A stretch of 64,000 nt of DNA from Sporobacter termitidis DSM 10068 (lineage in GTDB: Bacteria; Bacillota; Clostridia; Oscillospirales; Oscillospiraceae). Shown piece after piece: positions 43,894-51,773 of this stretch. How positions within the stretch are numbered: the stretch's first letter is position 1; each line of letters begins with the position of its first letter. The position numbers and the translations under genes were made by a program. Location of the stretch: NCBI RefSeq assembly GCF_900130065.1, contig NZ_FQXV01000017.1:1-64000 (forward strand). Reading direction: 5' to 3'. A model generated the notes under the pieces. The model saw only the letters and a program-made list of their open reading frames with translations. It searched no databases and was not told where the DNA came from.

Positions 43894-44781
43894 CTATTTT
43901 CTGAGAGGGTTGATCGGCGTGGAGTGATCCTCCAGGACCCAATCCCAGGGGCGGTTGCCCTTCCAGACCTCGGCGTTCATCTCATTGCTGAGAAGCTCAA
44001 GGCTGGAGCCGGGGAACCTCTTGACCATGTGATAGAAGAAGGTGGCCGGGTCGTTCGTGGCGGCGAGCTCCTCTTCCGTGGCGATGAGGTAGTCCTTTGT
44101 GTACTTGAAGGCGCTGCCGTCAAAGAGGCAACCTTCCTTCTGATGGCCGGGGATAACGACCTCGGCGCCCATTTTCTCAAGCAGCTCGATATCGGCGATC
44201 CACTGTGCGCGCTGCTCGGCGGTGACCTCGCAGGTGAACGGGTGGGCCTGATTGAACAGGACGTCGCTGCCGTATATTGTCTTGATGGAGGGAATCCAGG
44301 CAACAGAGTTCCAGCGATAGTCGCCCATGACATGGTCGATAATCTCGATGCGCTCGCCCTCAAGCTCTATGTAGCCCGTCGTCAGGGGGATAATATTCTC
44401 GCCCTGCTTGCGGCAGAGGTTGTTTTTGCCCATGACCGGCTCCCACTCGTCCAGCTTGGCCTGATACTGATAGTTGTAAAGCTTCAGGTCTTCCGGCAGC
44501 ATATAGCATTTGGCGTTCGGGAAGGCCTGCTGGATAACACCCATGCCATAGTAGTGGTCGGGATGGGAATGCGAGGCGAAGATGGCTTTCAGCTCAAGCT
44601 GGGTATCAATGATTTCGGCAATGACCCTGTGGGCGTTGGCCAGCGTCCACTGGCAGTCGAGCAGAACGCATTCCTTTTTCCCCATGACGATGACGGACGC
44701 GACGTTAAAACCGAATTCATTGCTGAAACAGGCTTTCGTCGCGAGCTTGCCCTCGCCGTGCTTGTTTACAATTACTTCCAT
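43894..44781 (-). CDS. MBL-fold metallohydrolase
   Basis: The 295-residue protein has the metallo-beta-lactamase metal motif ASHSHPDHYYGMGVIQ (HxHxDH), VMGDYRWNSVAWIPSIKTIYGSDVLFNQAHPF (the Asp and His sites) and EVVIPGHQKEG. Substrate cannot be told; similar proteins include quorum-quenching lactonases and hydrolases of small thioesters. No signal peptide is seen, so it is cytoplasmic. It is monocistronic, with GAGGTATATC-type ribosome binding site. Confidence 0.88.
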   Translation of the reverse strand: MEVIVNKHGEGKLATKACFSNEFGFNVASVIVMGKKECVLLDCQWTLANAHRVIAEIIDTQLELKAIFASHSHPDHYYGMGVIQQAFPNAKCYMLPEDLKLYNYQYQAKLDEWEPVMGKNNLCRKQGENIIPLTTGYIELEGERIEIIDHVMGDYRWNSVAWIPSIKTIYGSDVLFNQAHPFTCEVTAEQRAQWIADIELLEKMGAEVVIPGHQKEGCLFDGSAFKYTKDYLIATEEELAATNDPATFFYHMVKRFPGSSLELLSNEMNAEVWKGNRPWDWVLEDHSTPINPLRK

Positions 44782-44915
44782 GAGATATACCTCCCAAAAT
44801 ATTAATGGCGCTCATCCGGCCCTTTAGTGAAATCTTATAGAAAATAATATACAGGAAATAGCAGTATAACGCAACAATTTTTATTATTCCCGCCCACCCG
44901 CCCGCAAGAGGTATA

Positions 44916-45075
44916 GGGGCTGCGCCCCTATGACCCGCTTTTAATGGGGCTGCGCCCCAAACCCCGCTCGGGGCTGCGCCCCATGCCCCCGTTCGGGGCT
45001 GCGGCCCATACCCCGTCTGGGGGTGAGCCCTATGCCCCGGATGGGACTGCGGCCCTGTACCCGTTTGGGACAGCG
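44916..45075. repeat. Degenerate tandem array of ~25-bp GC-rich palindromic units
   Basis: About six imperfect copies of GGGGCTGCGCCCC-(N10-12), each with an internal GGGGC/GCCCC dyad, decaying to the right (GGGACTGCGGCCC, GGGACAGCGCG). Intergenic arrays like this recur in clostridial genomes. No gene is supported in 44782-45236. Confidence 0.75.
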
Positions 45076-45236
45076 CGTAAAAAGACCGCTGGGGTGGTTC
45101 GGCGCTTGCGTGGCTCTGCTTTGCTGGCAAAGCGGAGCTGAATCCGGAGACTGGGAGCTTGTCCCGGCCTCCGCTGTATGGTATAATAAGCCAAAATGAG
45201 TTTCAACTTTTATAGCATTAGAATGGAGTGATATTA

Positions 45237-45797
45237 ATGAGCAAACCGGTCATTTTGGCCATCGTCGGCTCTCTCAGGAGGGAATCGTATAACCGCCAGC
45301 TGGCCCTGGCGGCGCAGAAGGCGGTCGGGGACAGGGCGGACTTCCGGCTGCTGGATTACGCCGATATCCCGTATATGAATCAGGACATCGAGTTTCCCGC
45401 GCCGGAGGCGATTGCCCGCGTGCGTGCCGAGATTAAATCGGCGGACGGCATCTGGTTTTTTACGCCGGAGTACAACCACTTTTTCCCCGGCGTGCTGAAA
45501 AATCTGCTGGACTGGCTGTCGCGGCCCGTGAGCAAGGACGAGCCTCAGGTGCTGGCCGGGAAACCGGCGGCCATCAGCGGCATCACACCCAGTATGGCGG
45601 GCACGGCCCTGGCCCAGGATCATCTCGTCACGCTGATCAGCTTCCTTAATATGAAAATAATGAATATTCCGCGCCTGACGATCCCCAACGCCCAGCAGCA
45701 GCTCAATCAGGCGGGCGCTCTGGAACTGGCGGCGAGCGCGCCGTATCTGCAAAAGCAGGCTGACGCGTTTCTGAAATTTATTGATTCAAACAAATAA
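45237..45797 (+). CDS. NADPH-dependent FMN reductase family protein
   Basis: From the ATG at 45237 the product is 186 residues with the flavodoxin-like fold of the FMN_red family: ILAIVGSLRRESYNRQLALAAQ (phosphate-binding GSLRxxSxN), WFFTPEYNHFFPGVLKNLLDWLSRP (the FMN-binding TPEYNxxxPGxLKNxxDW motif) and KPAAISGITPSMAGTALAQ. Such enzymes reduce FMN, quinones, azo dyes or chromate. It stands alone after the GC-rich repeat array. Confidence 0.93.
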   Translation: MSKPVILAIVGSLRRESYNRQLALAAQKAVGDRADFRLLDYADIPYMNQDIEFPAPEAIARVRAEIKSADGIWFFTPEYNHFFPGVLKNLLDWLSRPVSKDEPQVLAGKPAAISGITPSMAGTALAQDHLVTLISFLNMKIMNIPRLTIPNAQQQLNQAGALELAASAPYLQKQADAFLKFIDSNK

Positions 45798-45853
45798 TAT
45801 GGCTGAAAGATAGCTTGTGATTAACGGGCGATCTGTGATCGCCCGTTGTTCCT

Positions 45854-46762
45854 TTACTTATTAATGTCCTTCATCGCGCCGACCACTTTGATGATCTCCT
45901 CCACGGTGGCGAAGCGGTCCCCCGCGTCCTCCGCCAGCATCTTGCTCAGCAGGGCGTTGTAGTCGTACCGCGCGCACAGAGCTTTGCCGCAGTAATCCCC
46001 TCCGCAGAGGAGAAACGTATCCAGGGATGCCCTGCTGCCGGTGACCATCTCGTACAAAATCGCTCCCAGGGAGTAAATGTCGGAGCGCTGGTCAATGAGC
46101 TCGAGCATGTTGTAGACGACCTCGGGCGCGGAGTAATCCTCCGTGTAGTTGTTGACCCGCTTGTTCTCGGAGATGATCGAGGAGCCGAAGTCGATCAAAA
46201 ACACGGTATCGGTGGCGTCGATGATAAAGTTGTTCGGCTTCAGGTCCAGATGGCAGTAATTTTTGTCGATGATGTGAAGAAAAGAAATAATGCGCAGCAG
46301 CTGCAGAAAGATATCGAGGATCTTGTCGTCGGAGAGCCTGCGGTGCCCCAGATAGCTCGAGAGCAGCACGCCCTTGATGTGGTTCATGGCGATATAGACG
46401 GTGTTGTTGTATTCGCCGAAGGCGTCCATATCGGGGATGCGGTTGTTGGAATGATTTTTGCTTTGAATATACGCCAGGCAATTGATCTCGTTGTCAAACA
46501 GCTGGCGCATGGCGGAGATATCCGCGTGCTCAAAGATGATCTCCCCCGTGCTTTTCCGGTGGAAATCCAGGTGGAAGGGCGCCAGCTCTTTTAAAAGAAC
46601 TCTTTTGTTGATGCAGATGTTATTGCCGCCGGTTTCGCAGTAGCGCCGCTCGGCCTCATAGATCAGCGAGGAGCCGCCTCGGGAGATCAGCTGCGTGATG
46701 GTGTAGACGTCGTTGCTGAGATGCACGGCGTCTCCGCTTTTTAATGGGATTCGTTTATCCAT
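45854..46762 (-). CDS. Soluble Ser/Thr protein kinase
   Basis: A 302-residue Hanks-type kinase domain without membrane or PASTA segments. Visible subdomains: glycine loop LISRGGSSLIYEAE, invariant Lys in RVLLKELAP, catalytic loop YCHLDLKPNNFII (HxDxKxxN), Mg-binding FLIDFGSS, activation segment end YSAPEV, and DQRSDIYSLGAILYEMVTGSRA. All catalytic residues are present, so it should be active. It lies 19 bases downstream of a 533-residue HTH-repeat protein and is surely co-transcribed; that protein is its likely partner or substrate. Confidence 0.92.
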   Translation of the reverse strand: MDKRIPLKSGDAVHLSNDVYTITQLISRGGSSLIYEAERRYCETGGNNICINKRVLLKELAPFHLDFHRKSTGEIIFEHADISAMRQLFDNEINCLAYIQSKNHSNNRIPDMDAFGEYNNTVYIAMNHIKGVLLSSYLGHRRLSDDKILDIFLQLLRIISFLHIIDKNYCHLDLKPNNFIIDATDTVFLIDFGSSIISENKRVNNYTEDYSAPEVVYNMLELIDQRSDIYSLGAILYEMVTGSRASLDTFLLCGGDYCGKALCARYDYNALLSKMLAEDAGDRFATVEEIIKVVGAMKDINK

Positions 46763-46781
46763 GGACGCTGTCCTCCTTATA

Positions 46782-48383
46782 TTAAGACATGCGGCAGTTT
46801 CGCAGGAGGGAACTGTCGTCCGAAAATCCGAACTTTTCTTTCAGAAGCGCCAAAAAGCCGTCGATGCTGCCGGCCTGGCGGCAGCTTTCGGCAATTCGGC
46901 CGACGAATGTGGAAAAATGCCCCGCTCCAAGGCCGGGCTGCTCCGAAGCTGTCCGGAGCGCCTTGATCGTCGTATCGTCCGCATCGAGCCCATTCTGCCG
47001 GAGCCAGGCTGTCAGAAAACGCGACAGGATCTTGACAAGCTCCAGGTATAAAAGCCGGAGGTCGTCGTCCAGGCTCGCAAGGCGCTCATCGGAGACCACT
47101 TCCTCGACGCAGTCGAACAGCGCCCCAAAGCTCGTTTTCTCCCGCTCCTTTCGGAGCAGGAGCTCCTTTGCCAGCAGATAAACCGCCGAGTCGTCGTCAA
47201 ACTCAAAGATATATTTGCCCGCTTTTTTAAGCATCGTGTTATAGATCTGCACGGTCATTTTCCGGAACAGAAAGGCCGTGGCGGTCAGTGTGGAGAGCGC
47301 CGGAAGGCTGACGCCGGCAATGTAGTTGTAATGAGATTTCGCCGACAGGCTGAACGCGCCGCAGAACTGCGAAATGTTTTTATAGCCCTCGTAGCGCACC
47401 AGCTGCCCGTAAAACACGGCAAAGCTCCGGATGGTGCCGAAGTTCTCCAGGATAAATTCGTCAAGCTGCTCCCATTTCAGGTAATTCAGCTGCGTTGTCA
47501 GAAACTGCGTGAAAACGGAATTGTCCCCGATGCCGGGATACGGTGCGGCCTCGATGACCTCGGCCCGCCCGATGTCCGCCTTAAAGCCCTCCAGAAGGAG
47601 CTCGACGTCGTCCTCGCCGATGATTCCCAGGCCGAGCAGAAAGTCCATATACGCCGTCTGCTCCTCGTAATCCAGCCGCAGAGCGCCGAAAAGGGCGAGG
47701 ACCTGTGTGGGACTTAAAACGATCTTCACCGTTTTCTGACCATAGAAGGCGCTGTTGTAATATCTGTTGATTTCGGAATCCTGCGTCGGAGAAATGAGGC
47801 CGGCCCGCTCCAGAACGTCTTTTTTGTCAAGGCCCTTCTCGTCACACAGCCGGTCAAAGTAGGCGCTGAAGCTCACCATGGCGCTCGTCTCATCCTTATA
47901 GGTCACGGACATCAGCGCGTCCTGCTCCCGGTAGCCGTGCTGGAACAGCTTGGCGCTCACGTCCTCGATGGAGCGGATGTTGTTGAGGCCGCAGAAAATA
48001 ATGAACTCCTTGAGATTCTTGACGTAATTGTTGTACCCCGCCGACACCAGGAGGGCGCCGACAGTGTCCATATCGAGCTCCAGGCAGACGGAAATGAGCA
48101 GCAGCATGTCCTTGGAGGGGATGCTGACACACCGGCCCGCAATCTCTTTTGTGCGCGCGTTCCGCTCTTTCCTGTAAAAATCGATGGAACCGGTGCCGAT
48201 CCTGTCGGTGATCCTTTTCAGGTTCTCCACATGCACGACGCCGTCGCCGCTGATCACCTCGTAATCGGTGTTTTTCGCGTTCTCCATGAGAACACGGTGA
48301 AATATCTGATTGAACTGGTCGAGCCGCCGCTCGTTTGTGACAAGCCTGCCGAGCTTATTTCTGATATCGCCGTATCTGTCCAT
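46782..48383 (-). CDS. Triple HTH-repeat protein paired with the kinase
   Basis: A 533-residue soluble protein I do not recognise as a named family. Three segments share a pattern of an HTH-like part followed by a Pro-led helix pair: about 60-135 (SIPSKDMLLLISVCLELDMDTVGALLVSAGYNNY), 172-262 (VLSPTQVLALFGALRLDYEEQTAYMDFLLGLG) and 315-410 (SLPALSTLTATAFLFRKMTVQIYNTMLKKAGKY). This recalls the XRE-like unit P-S-x-x-x-L..A..L.L...E...LL..AGY found once in many clostridial regulators. The C-terminal 120 residues are helical. It precedes the kinase gene by 19 bases. Possible roles: DNA-binding regulator switched by phosphorylation, or scaffold. Confidence 0.7.
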   Translation of the reverse strand: MDRYGDIRNKLGRLVTNERRLDQFNQIFHRVLMENAKNTDYEVISGDGVVHVENLKRITDRIGTGSIDFYRKERNARTKEIAGRCVSIPSKDMLLLISVCLELDMDTVGALLVSAGYNNYVKNLKEFIIFCGLNNIRSIEDVSAKLFQHGYREQDALMSVTYKDETSAMVSFSAYFDRLCDEKGLDKKDVLERAGLISPTQDSEINRYYNSAFYGQKTVKIVLSPTQVLALFGALRLDYEEQTAYMDFLLGLGIIGEDDVELLLEGFKADIGRAEVIEAAPYPGIGDNSVFTQFLTTQLNYLKWEQLDEFILENFGTIRSFAVFYGQLVRYEGYKNISQFCGAFSLSAKSHYNYIAGVSLPALSTLTATAFLFRKMTVQIYNTMLKKAGKYIFEFDDDSAVYLLAKELLLRKEREKTSFGALFDCVEEVVSDERLASLDDDLRLLYLELVKILSRFLTAWLRQNGLDADDTTIKALRTASEQPGLGAGHFSTFVGRIAESCRQAGSIDGFLALLKEKFGFSDDSSLLRNCRMS

Positions 48384-48799
48384 GCTTTCCCTTTCGAGTC
48401 ATATGTGATACATCAAGTCAATGCGTCATAGCGGCGCGAAGGGCGCGTTGGGCGCCATCCTATTTATCATCTAATCAAATTTGGCCGCAAATGTCAATTC
48501 GGCGCAGATACCGGCGGTTGTTATCAACCGCAAGCATACACGCTTTACCGGCGCCGTCTGCTTTTGCGCTTCAAAACAGCGCCTGCACAGCGCGGGCCGC
48601 CGCAGGCAAAAATAATAAGAAGCGCGTTTCCTGACGGAAACACGCTCCTTATTAGGTATGAGAAATGAGTAGAAGCAAAAATGAAAAATGAAAGTAGAAG
48701 AAAGGAGATTAAGAGTAGGAAAGAATTGTATGTCGGAATATGAGGTTTATACATCTGCTTTTAAAGCTATGAGAATACATCGCTAAAAAAGGCCGACAG
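48384..48799. other. Intergenic region with one long hairpin
   Basis: AATAAG-AGCG-GTTTCC and GGAAAC-CGCT-CTTATT pair around 48613-48655 with small mismatches. It could terminate agrD transcription from the right. No gene is supported here. Confidence 0.45.
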
Positions 48800-48955
48800 T
48801 TATTTTTTCTTGAACTTATTCAGTTCTTTCGGCTCCTCCGGCTGATACGCCGTGAAGAAACATGTTGCGTTGCTTGTTGCTTTTGCCAGAGACAACGCTG
48901 CGGATGAAACGACGGAACCAACTTTGTTGATAACCCTGTTGATGTCTTTTTCCAT
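48800..48955 (-). CDS. agrD: AgrD-type cyclic autoinducer peptide precursor
   Basis: A 51-residue precursor starting at 48955 after GGAGG. The N-terminus (MEKDINRVINKVGSVVSSAALSLAKA) is an amphipathic membrane-binding helix. The core is TCFFTAYQ and the tail PEEPKELNKFKKK, closely matching the AgrD layout (S. aureus core STCDFIM, tail PEVPKEL). By alignment the thiolactone ring would be C32-F-F-T-A36. AgrB would cut after the ring and close it; the secreted peptide would be sensed by AgrC. The gene is divergent from agrA-agrC-agrB, unlike the usual agrBDCA order. Confidence 0.88.
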   Translation of the reverse strand: MEKDINRVINKVGSVVSSAALSLAKATSNATCFFTAYQPEEPKELNKFKKK

Positions 48956-48983
48956 GGTAGACCCTCCTCGTATCATTTGCTTT

Positions 48984-49077
48984 AACATAAACCAGAAATG
49001 TCGCAATATCAATAGATTTGGCGTAACTAGCAGAAATCGCGGCGTATCTTGCAGGTTATAGATAATTATGTCATAAT
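48984..49077. promoter_or_regulatory. Divergent agr promoters with LytTR direct repeats
   Basis: GGCGTAACTAGCAG (49020-49033) and GGCGTATCTTGCAG (49041-49054) are direct repeats 21 bases apart, the spacing bound by LytTR regulators such as AgrA. On the minus strand they stand 7 bases upstream of TTGATA-17-TATGTT (agrD). On the plus strand TTGCAG-17-CATAAT, overlapping the second repeat, could drive agrA. Confidence 0.72.
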
Positions 49078-49126
49078 GTACTGGAGTGTTGACAATAAAA
49101 AACCATGACAAATGGTGGTGAGTGCC

Positions 49127-49807
49127 ATGAAAATTGCTGTTTGTGACGACGATTGCAGCGATCGCCTGATTTTGAAAGATTATATAGGCAGCTTCGACGC
49201 CGCGCTTGAGTGTGACCTGTTCACTTCGGCGGAGGAACTGATGAGTGCGTTTCATGCCGTTTATTATGATCTGGTGTTTCTTGATATCGAAATGGAAGGG
49301 ATGGACGGCTTCCATGCCGCCAAAATGATCACCGGCAGCGGCGACAGCCCGCTGATCATTTTTGTGACCAAAAGCAGCAAATATATCATACAGGGGTATG
49401 AGGTGGCGTTCCGCTATCTGGTCAAGCCGCTGGACTATGAGGATTTTTCCAAGGTCATGAAAACAGCGGTTGAAAATATCGTCCCCAAAAAGATATCCAT
49501 AGATATCAACGGCAAGAACCATCTTGTTTCAACAAAAGACATCGGTTATATCGAGGTGTTCAACCACAATATCCGCATACATGCCGGCAGCAGTGTTTAC
49601 GATTGGAGATGCTCCTTGAAATATATCGAAGAATTCCTGGATGGCAGCCATTTCGCCCGCCCGCATAACAGTTATCTGGTTAATCTGGATCAGATCGACA
49701 GCGTGACGCAGTCGGAAATCATTATGAAAGACCGTTTCAAGATTTCGATCAGCAGGCAGAGGAAGAATGATTTTTTTACCGCGCTGCATCAATATTTGAG
49801 GAGGTAA
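49127..49807 (+). CDS. agrA: AgrA-type LytTR response regulator
   Basis: From the ATG at 49127 (an upstream ATG at 49112 lacks a good ribosome binding site) 226 residues. The receiver domain has MKIAVCDDDCSDR (acidic pocket), DLVFLDIEMEGMDG (phospho-acceptor Asp near 53) and RYLVKPLDYEDF; the LytTR DNA-binding domain spans about 125-225 (IGYIEVFNHNIRIHAG, FARPHNSYLVNLDQIDSVTQSEIIMKD...ISRQRK). It would be phosphorylated by the next gene's product and act on the direct repeats just upstream, switching on agrD. Confidence 0.92.
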   Translation: MKIAVCDDDCSDRLILKDYIGSFDAALECDLFTSAEELMSAFHAVYYDLVFLDIEMEGMDGFHAAKMITGSGDSPLIIFVTKSSKYIIQGYEVAFRYLVKPLDYEDFSKVMKTAVENIVPKKISIDINGKNHLVSTKDIGYIEVFNHNIRIHAGSSVYDWRCSLKYIEEFLDGSHFARPHNSYLVNLDQIDSVTQSEIIMKDRFKISISRQRKNDFFTALHQYLRR

Positions 49808-49815
49808 CGGGGGGC

Positions 49816-51111
49816 GTGTATATTTTAATTGAGATCGCCAACGTGGTTCTTGGGATCGTTATTATCAGCATTTATCTGAAGGGCCTGTATCAGAACTACG
49901 AAAAGAAGCTCCCCGTTATCCTTGCGTTATACGCCGTGGCCGGAATAGGCCTGTCCGTGCTCAGCGTTATGCCGATCAATCCCTTTATCCGGCTGGGATT
50001 CACCTGTATATCGATTCTGCTGCTGGCGAAGTACCTGTTCGGCGCAAAGTGGCTGACGTCGCTGTACAGCGCGCTCCTGTTCTCCGCGATCGCAATTATT
50101 GTGGAAAACATCTGCTCGGGGCTTATTATCGCGTTCGGCGTGTCCTCCAATGAAATTTACAAATACGGCAATTACAGGGTTATTTATCTGGTTTTCTCCG
50201 AGCTTGTGGAGCTCTTCGCCGTTTATCTGGTGGTCAGGCTCTCGCAGTGGAAGAAAACGAACGAATCGCTCTTCAGCGCCGTCCCGCTGCTGCTGTGCCA
50301 GATATTCAGCATCTTTATCTGCTATGTCATGTATCTGGGCGCGCTGAAGACGGCGACGCAGATCACCGTCAGCTTCATCATCGGCGCGCTCGGCATTCTC
50401 TATATCAACATCGTCATTTTCCTGTACGTGGAGCGGATCAAAAAGGTCAGCGAGATCAAAAAGCAGAACGAGCTGGCCGAACAGCAGTACGAGTCGAAGC
50501 TCGAATACTTTGAGCAGGTGAAGGAAGACCAGGCGGAAACGCGGGCGCTCTGGCACGATATCAAGAAATATCTCAATACCATGACCGAGCTGATCAATAT
50601 GAACGATACGGTCCACGCCAGGGAGTGCATCGATCAGGTGACGGAATTGTTTGCCGAAATCGGCAATGTCGTCGACGTCGGCAATACGGTCATCAGCGCC
50701 GTTTTGAACCACAGCGTTCAAAAAGCCCGCCGCCTGGGCGTCGATACCGATCTGGATGTCCGGGTCCAGCCGGACCTGAATATTCCCGCGGCGGACCTGA
50801 GCGTTATCATCGGCAATACCTTTGACAACGCGATTGAAGCCTGCGGCAGACTTGAGAGCGCCGGCAAAAAAATCACGGTGCAGCTTATTGAGAAAAATTC
50901 CATCCTGTTTTACGAGATCACGAATCCGTATGATCCCAGGCTGCCCGCGGAGAAAAAAGACCCGAAGCGTCACGGCTTCGGGCTGAAAAATGTTAAAAGA
51001 TGTCTTGACAAATACAAGGGGACAATGTATACAGAGTCTGACGGCGCCATGTACAGGGTTTCGATCAATATCAATATCCCCGGGGAGCATTCCGGCCCGC
51101 TGGCCTCCTGA
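49816..51111 (+). CDS. agrC: AgrC-type sensor histidine kinase
   Basis: GTG start; 431 residues. The first 210 residues contain six hydrophobic segments (VYILIEIANVVLGIVIISIYL to ALGILYINIVIFLYV), the peptide-sensing part of AgrC. A coiled coil (KKVSEIKKQNELAEQQYESKLEYFEQVKEDQAE) leads to the phospho-acceptor helix RALWHDIKKYLNTMTELI and a GHKL ATPase with NTFDNAIEACGRL (N box) and GFGLKNVKRCLDKYKGTM (G2 box). The ligand is expected to be the AgrD peptide. It follows agrA by 8 bases. Confidence 0.92.
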   Translation: MYILIEIANVVLGIVIISIYLKGLYQNYEKKLPVILALYAVAGIGLSVLSVMPINPFIRLGFTCISILLLAKYLFGAKWLTSLYSALLFSAIAIIVENICSGLIIAFGVSSNEIYKYGNYRVIYLVFSELVELFAVYLVVRLSQWKKTNESLFSAVPLLLCQIFSIFICYVMYLGALKTATQITVSFIIGALGILYINIVIFLYVERIKKVSEIKKQNELAEQQYESKLEYFEQVKEDQAETRALWHDIKKYLNTMTELINMNDTVHARECIDQVTELFAEIGNVVDVGNTVISAVLNHSVQKARRLGVDTDLDVRVQPDLNIPAADLSVIIGNTFDNAIEACGRLESAGKKITVQLIEKNSILFYEITNPYDPRLPAEKKDPKRHGFGLKNVKRCLDKYKGTMYTESDGAMYRVSININIPGEHSGPLAS

Positions 51112-51157
51112 AGCGCCGGACGCCCGTTTGATGAATAAGGGACAGGCAGGTATACGT

Positions 51158-51739
51158 ATGATACATAAAAAAGCTCTGCAGCTGTCCGGCGCGCTGGCCG
51201 GCAGGGGAATCATCAACCCGGAGGATATCGCCGTTTATTCCTACGGCTTTGAACTGATGATGTCCACGGCAGTCAATATTTTCTTTGTCATCTTAATATC
51301 CGTTCTTTTTTCCGTGCCGTGGGCGTGGATATTTTTCCTGCTGGTCTTTATCCCGCTCAGGGTGACCGCCGGCGGTTACCACGCCGGGACCCATCTGGGC
51401 TGCTGCGCTGTCTTCAGCGTCGCGTATGCCGTGCTGCTGTTCCCGGCGGTTTTCCTGACCGTGTATATGACGCCGCTCGTGCTCCTGTGCCTGTCGGCAC
51501 TCAGCCTGCTCACCGTTTTGCTGCTGTCGCCCGTTCCGGCGTCCTCCAAGCCCCTGGATGAGGCGCAGAGGGCGCGTAACAGAAAGAGGAGTCTTTTGAT
51601 TGGCGCCGCGGCGCTCGTGATCACCGCCGCCAGCTTCCTGGCGGGGCCCGGTCTCCAGTGGATGTTTGTCTTCTTCGCGCTGGGGCAGACCGGCGCCGCG
51701 ATTTCCCTGATCGCCGCAAAGCTCGCGCATAAGGCATAA
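51158..51739 (+). CDS. agrB: AgrB-type autoinducer-processing endopeptidase
   Basis: A 193-residue membrane protein (start 51158; an ATG at 51131 is also in frame). It has the AgrB signature FIPLRVTAGGYHAGTHLGCC, in which H and the following C are the catalytic pair that cleaves AgrD and forms the thiolactone. Hydrophobic helices lie on both sides (MSTAVNIFFVILISVLF, WIFFLLVFIPL, VAYAVLLFPAVFLTVYM, PLVLLCLSALSLLTVLLL). Last gene of the agrA-agrC-agrB unit, with the strong terminator after it. Confidence 0.92.
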   Translation: MIHKKALQLSGALAGRGIINPEDIAVYSYGFELMMSTAVNIFFVILISVLFSVPWAWIFFLLVFIPLRVTAGGYHAGTHLGCCAVFSVAYAVLLFPAVFLTVYMTPLVLLCLSALSLLTVLLLSPVPASSKPLDEAQRARNRKRSLLIGAAALVITAASFLAGPGLQWMFVFFALGQTGAAISLIAAKLAHKA

Positions 51740-51773
51740 AAAATCGCCCCGAGGGGCGATTTTTTATGCCTTA
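51730..51773. terminator. Perfect 21-bp-arm bidirectional terminator
   Basis: Arms 51730-51750 and 51753-51773 are exact complements with a 2-base centre and include the A/T runs of a terminator for both directions. The repeat takes in the end of agrB and the stop codon of the convergent chemoreceptor gene. Confidence 0.92.

Noticed and set aside
48800-49522. 240-codon minus-strand frame ending in the agrD sequence
   Set aside because: Only the last 51 codons have a ribosome binding site and a family signature; the upstream part is antisense to agrA.
51730-51773. Riboswitch or attenuator
   Set aside because: It lies between convergent gene ends and has plain terminator structure.
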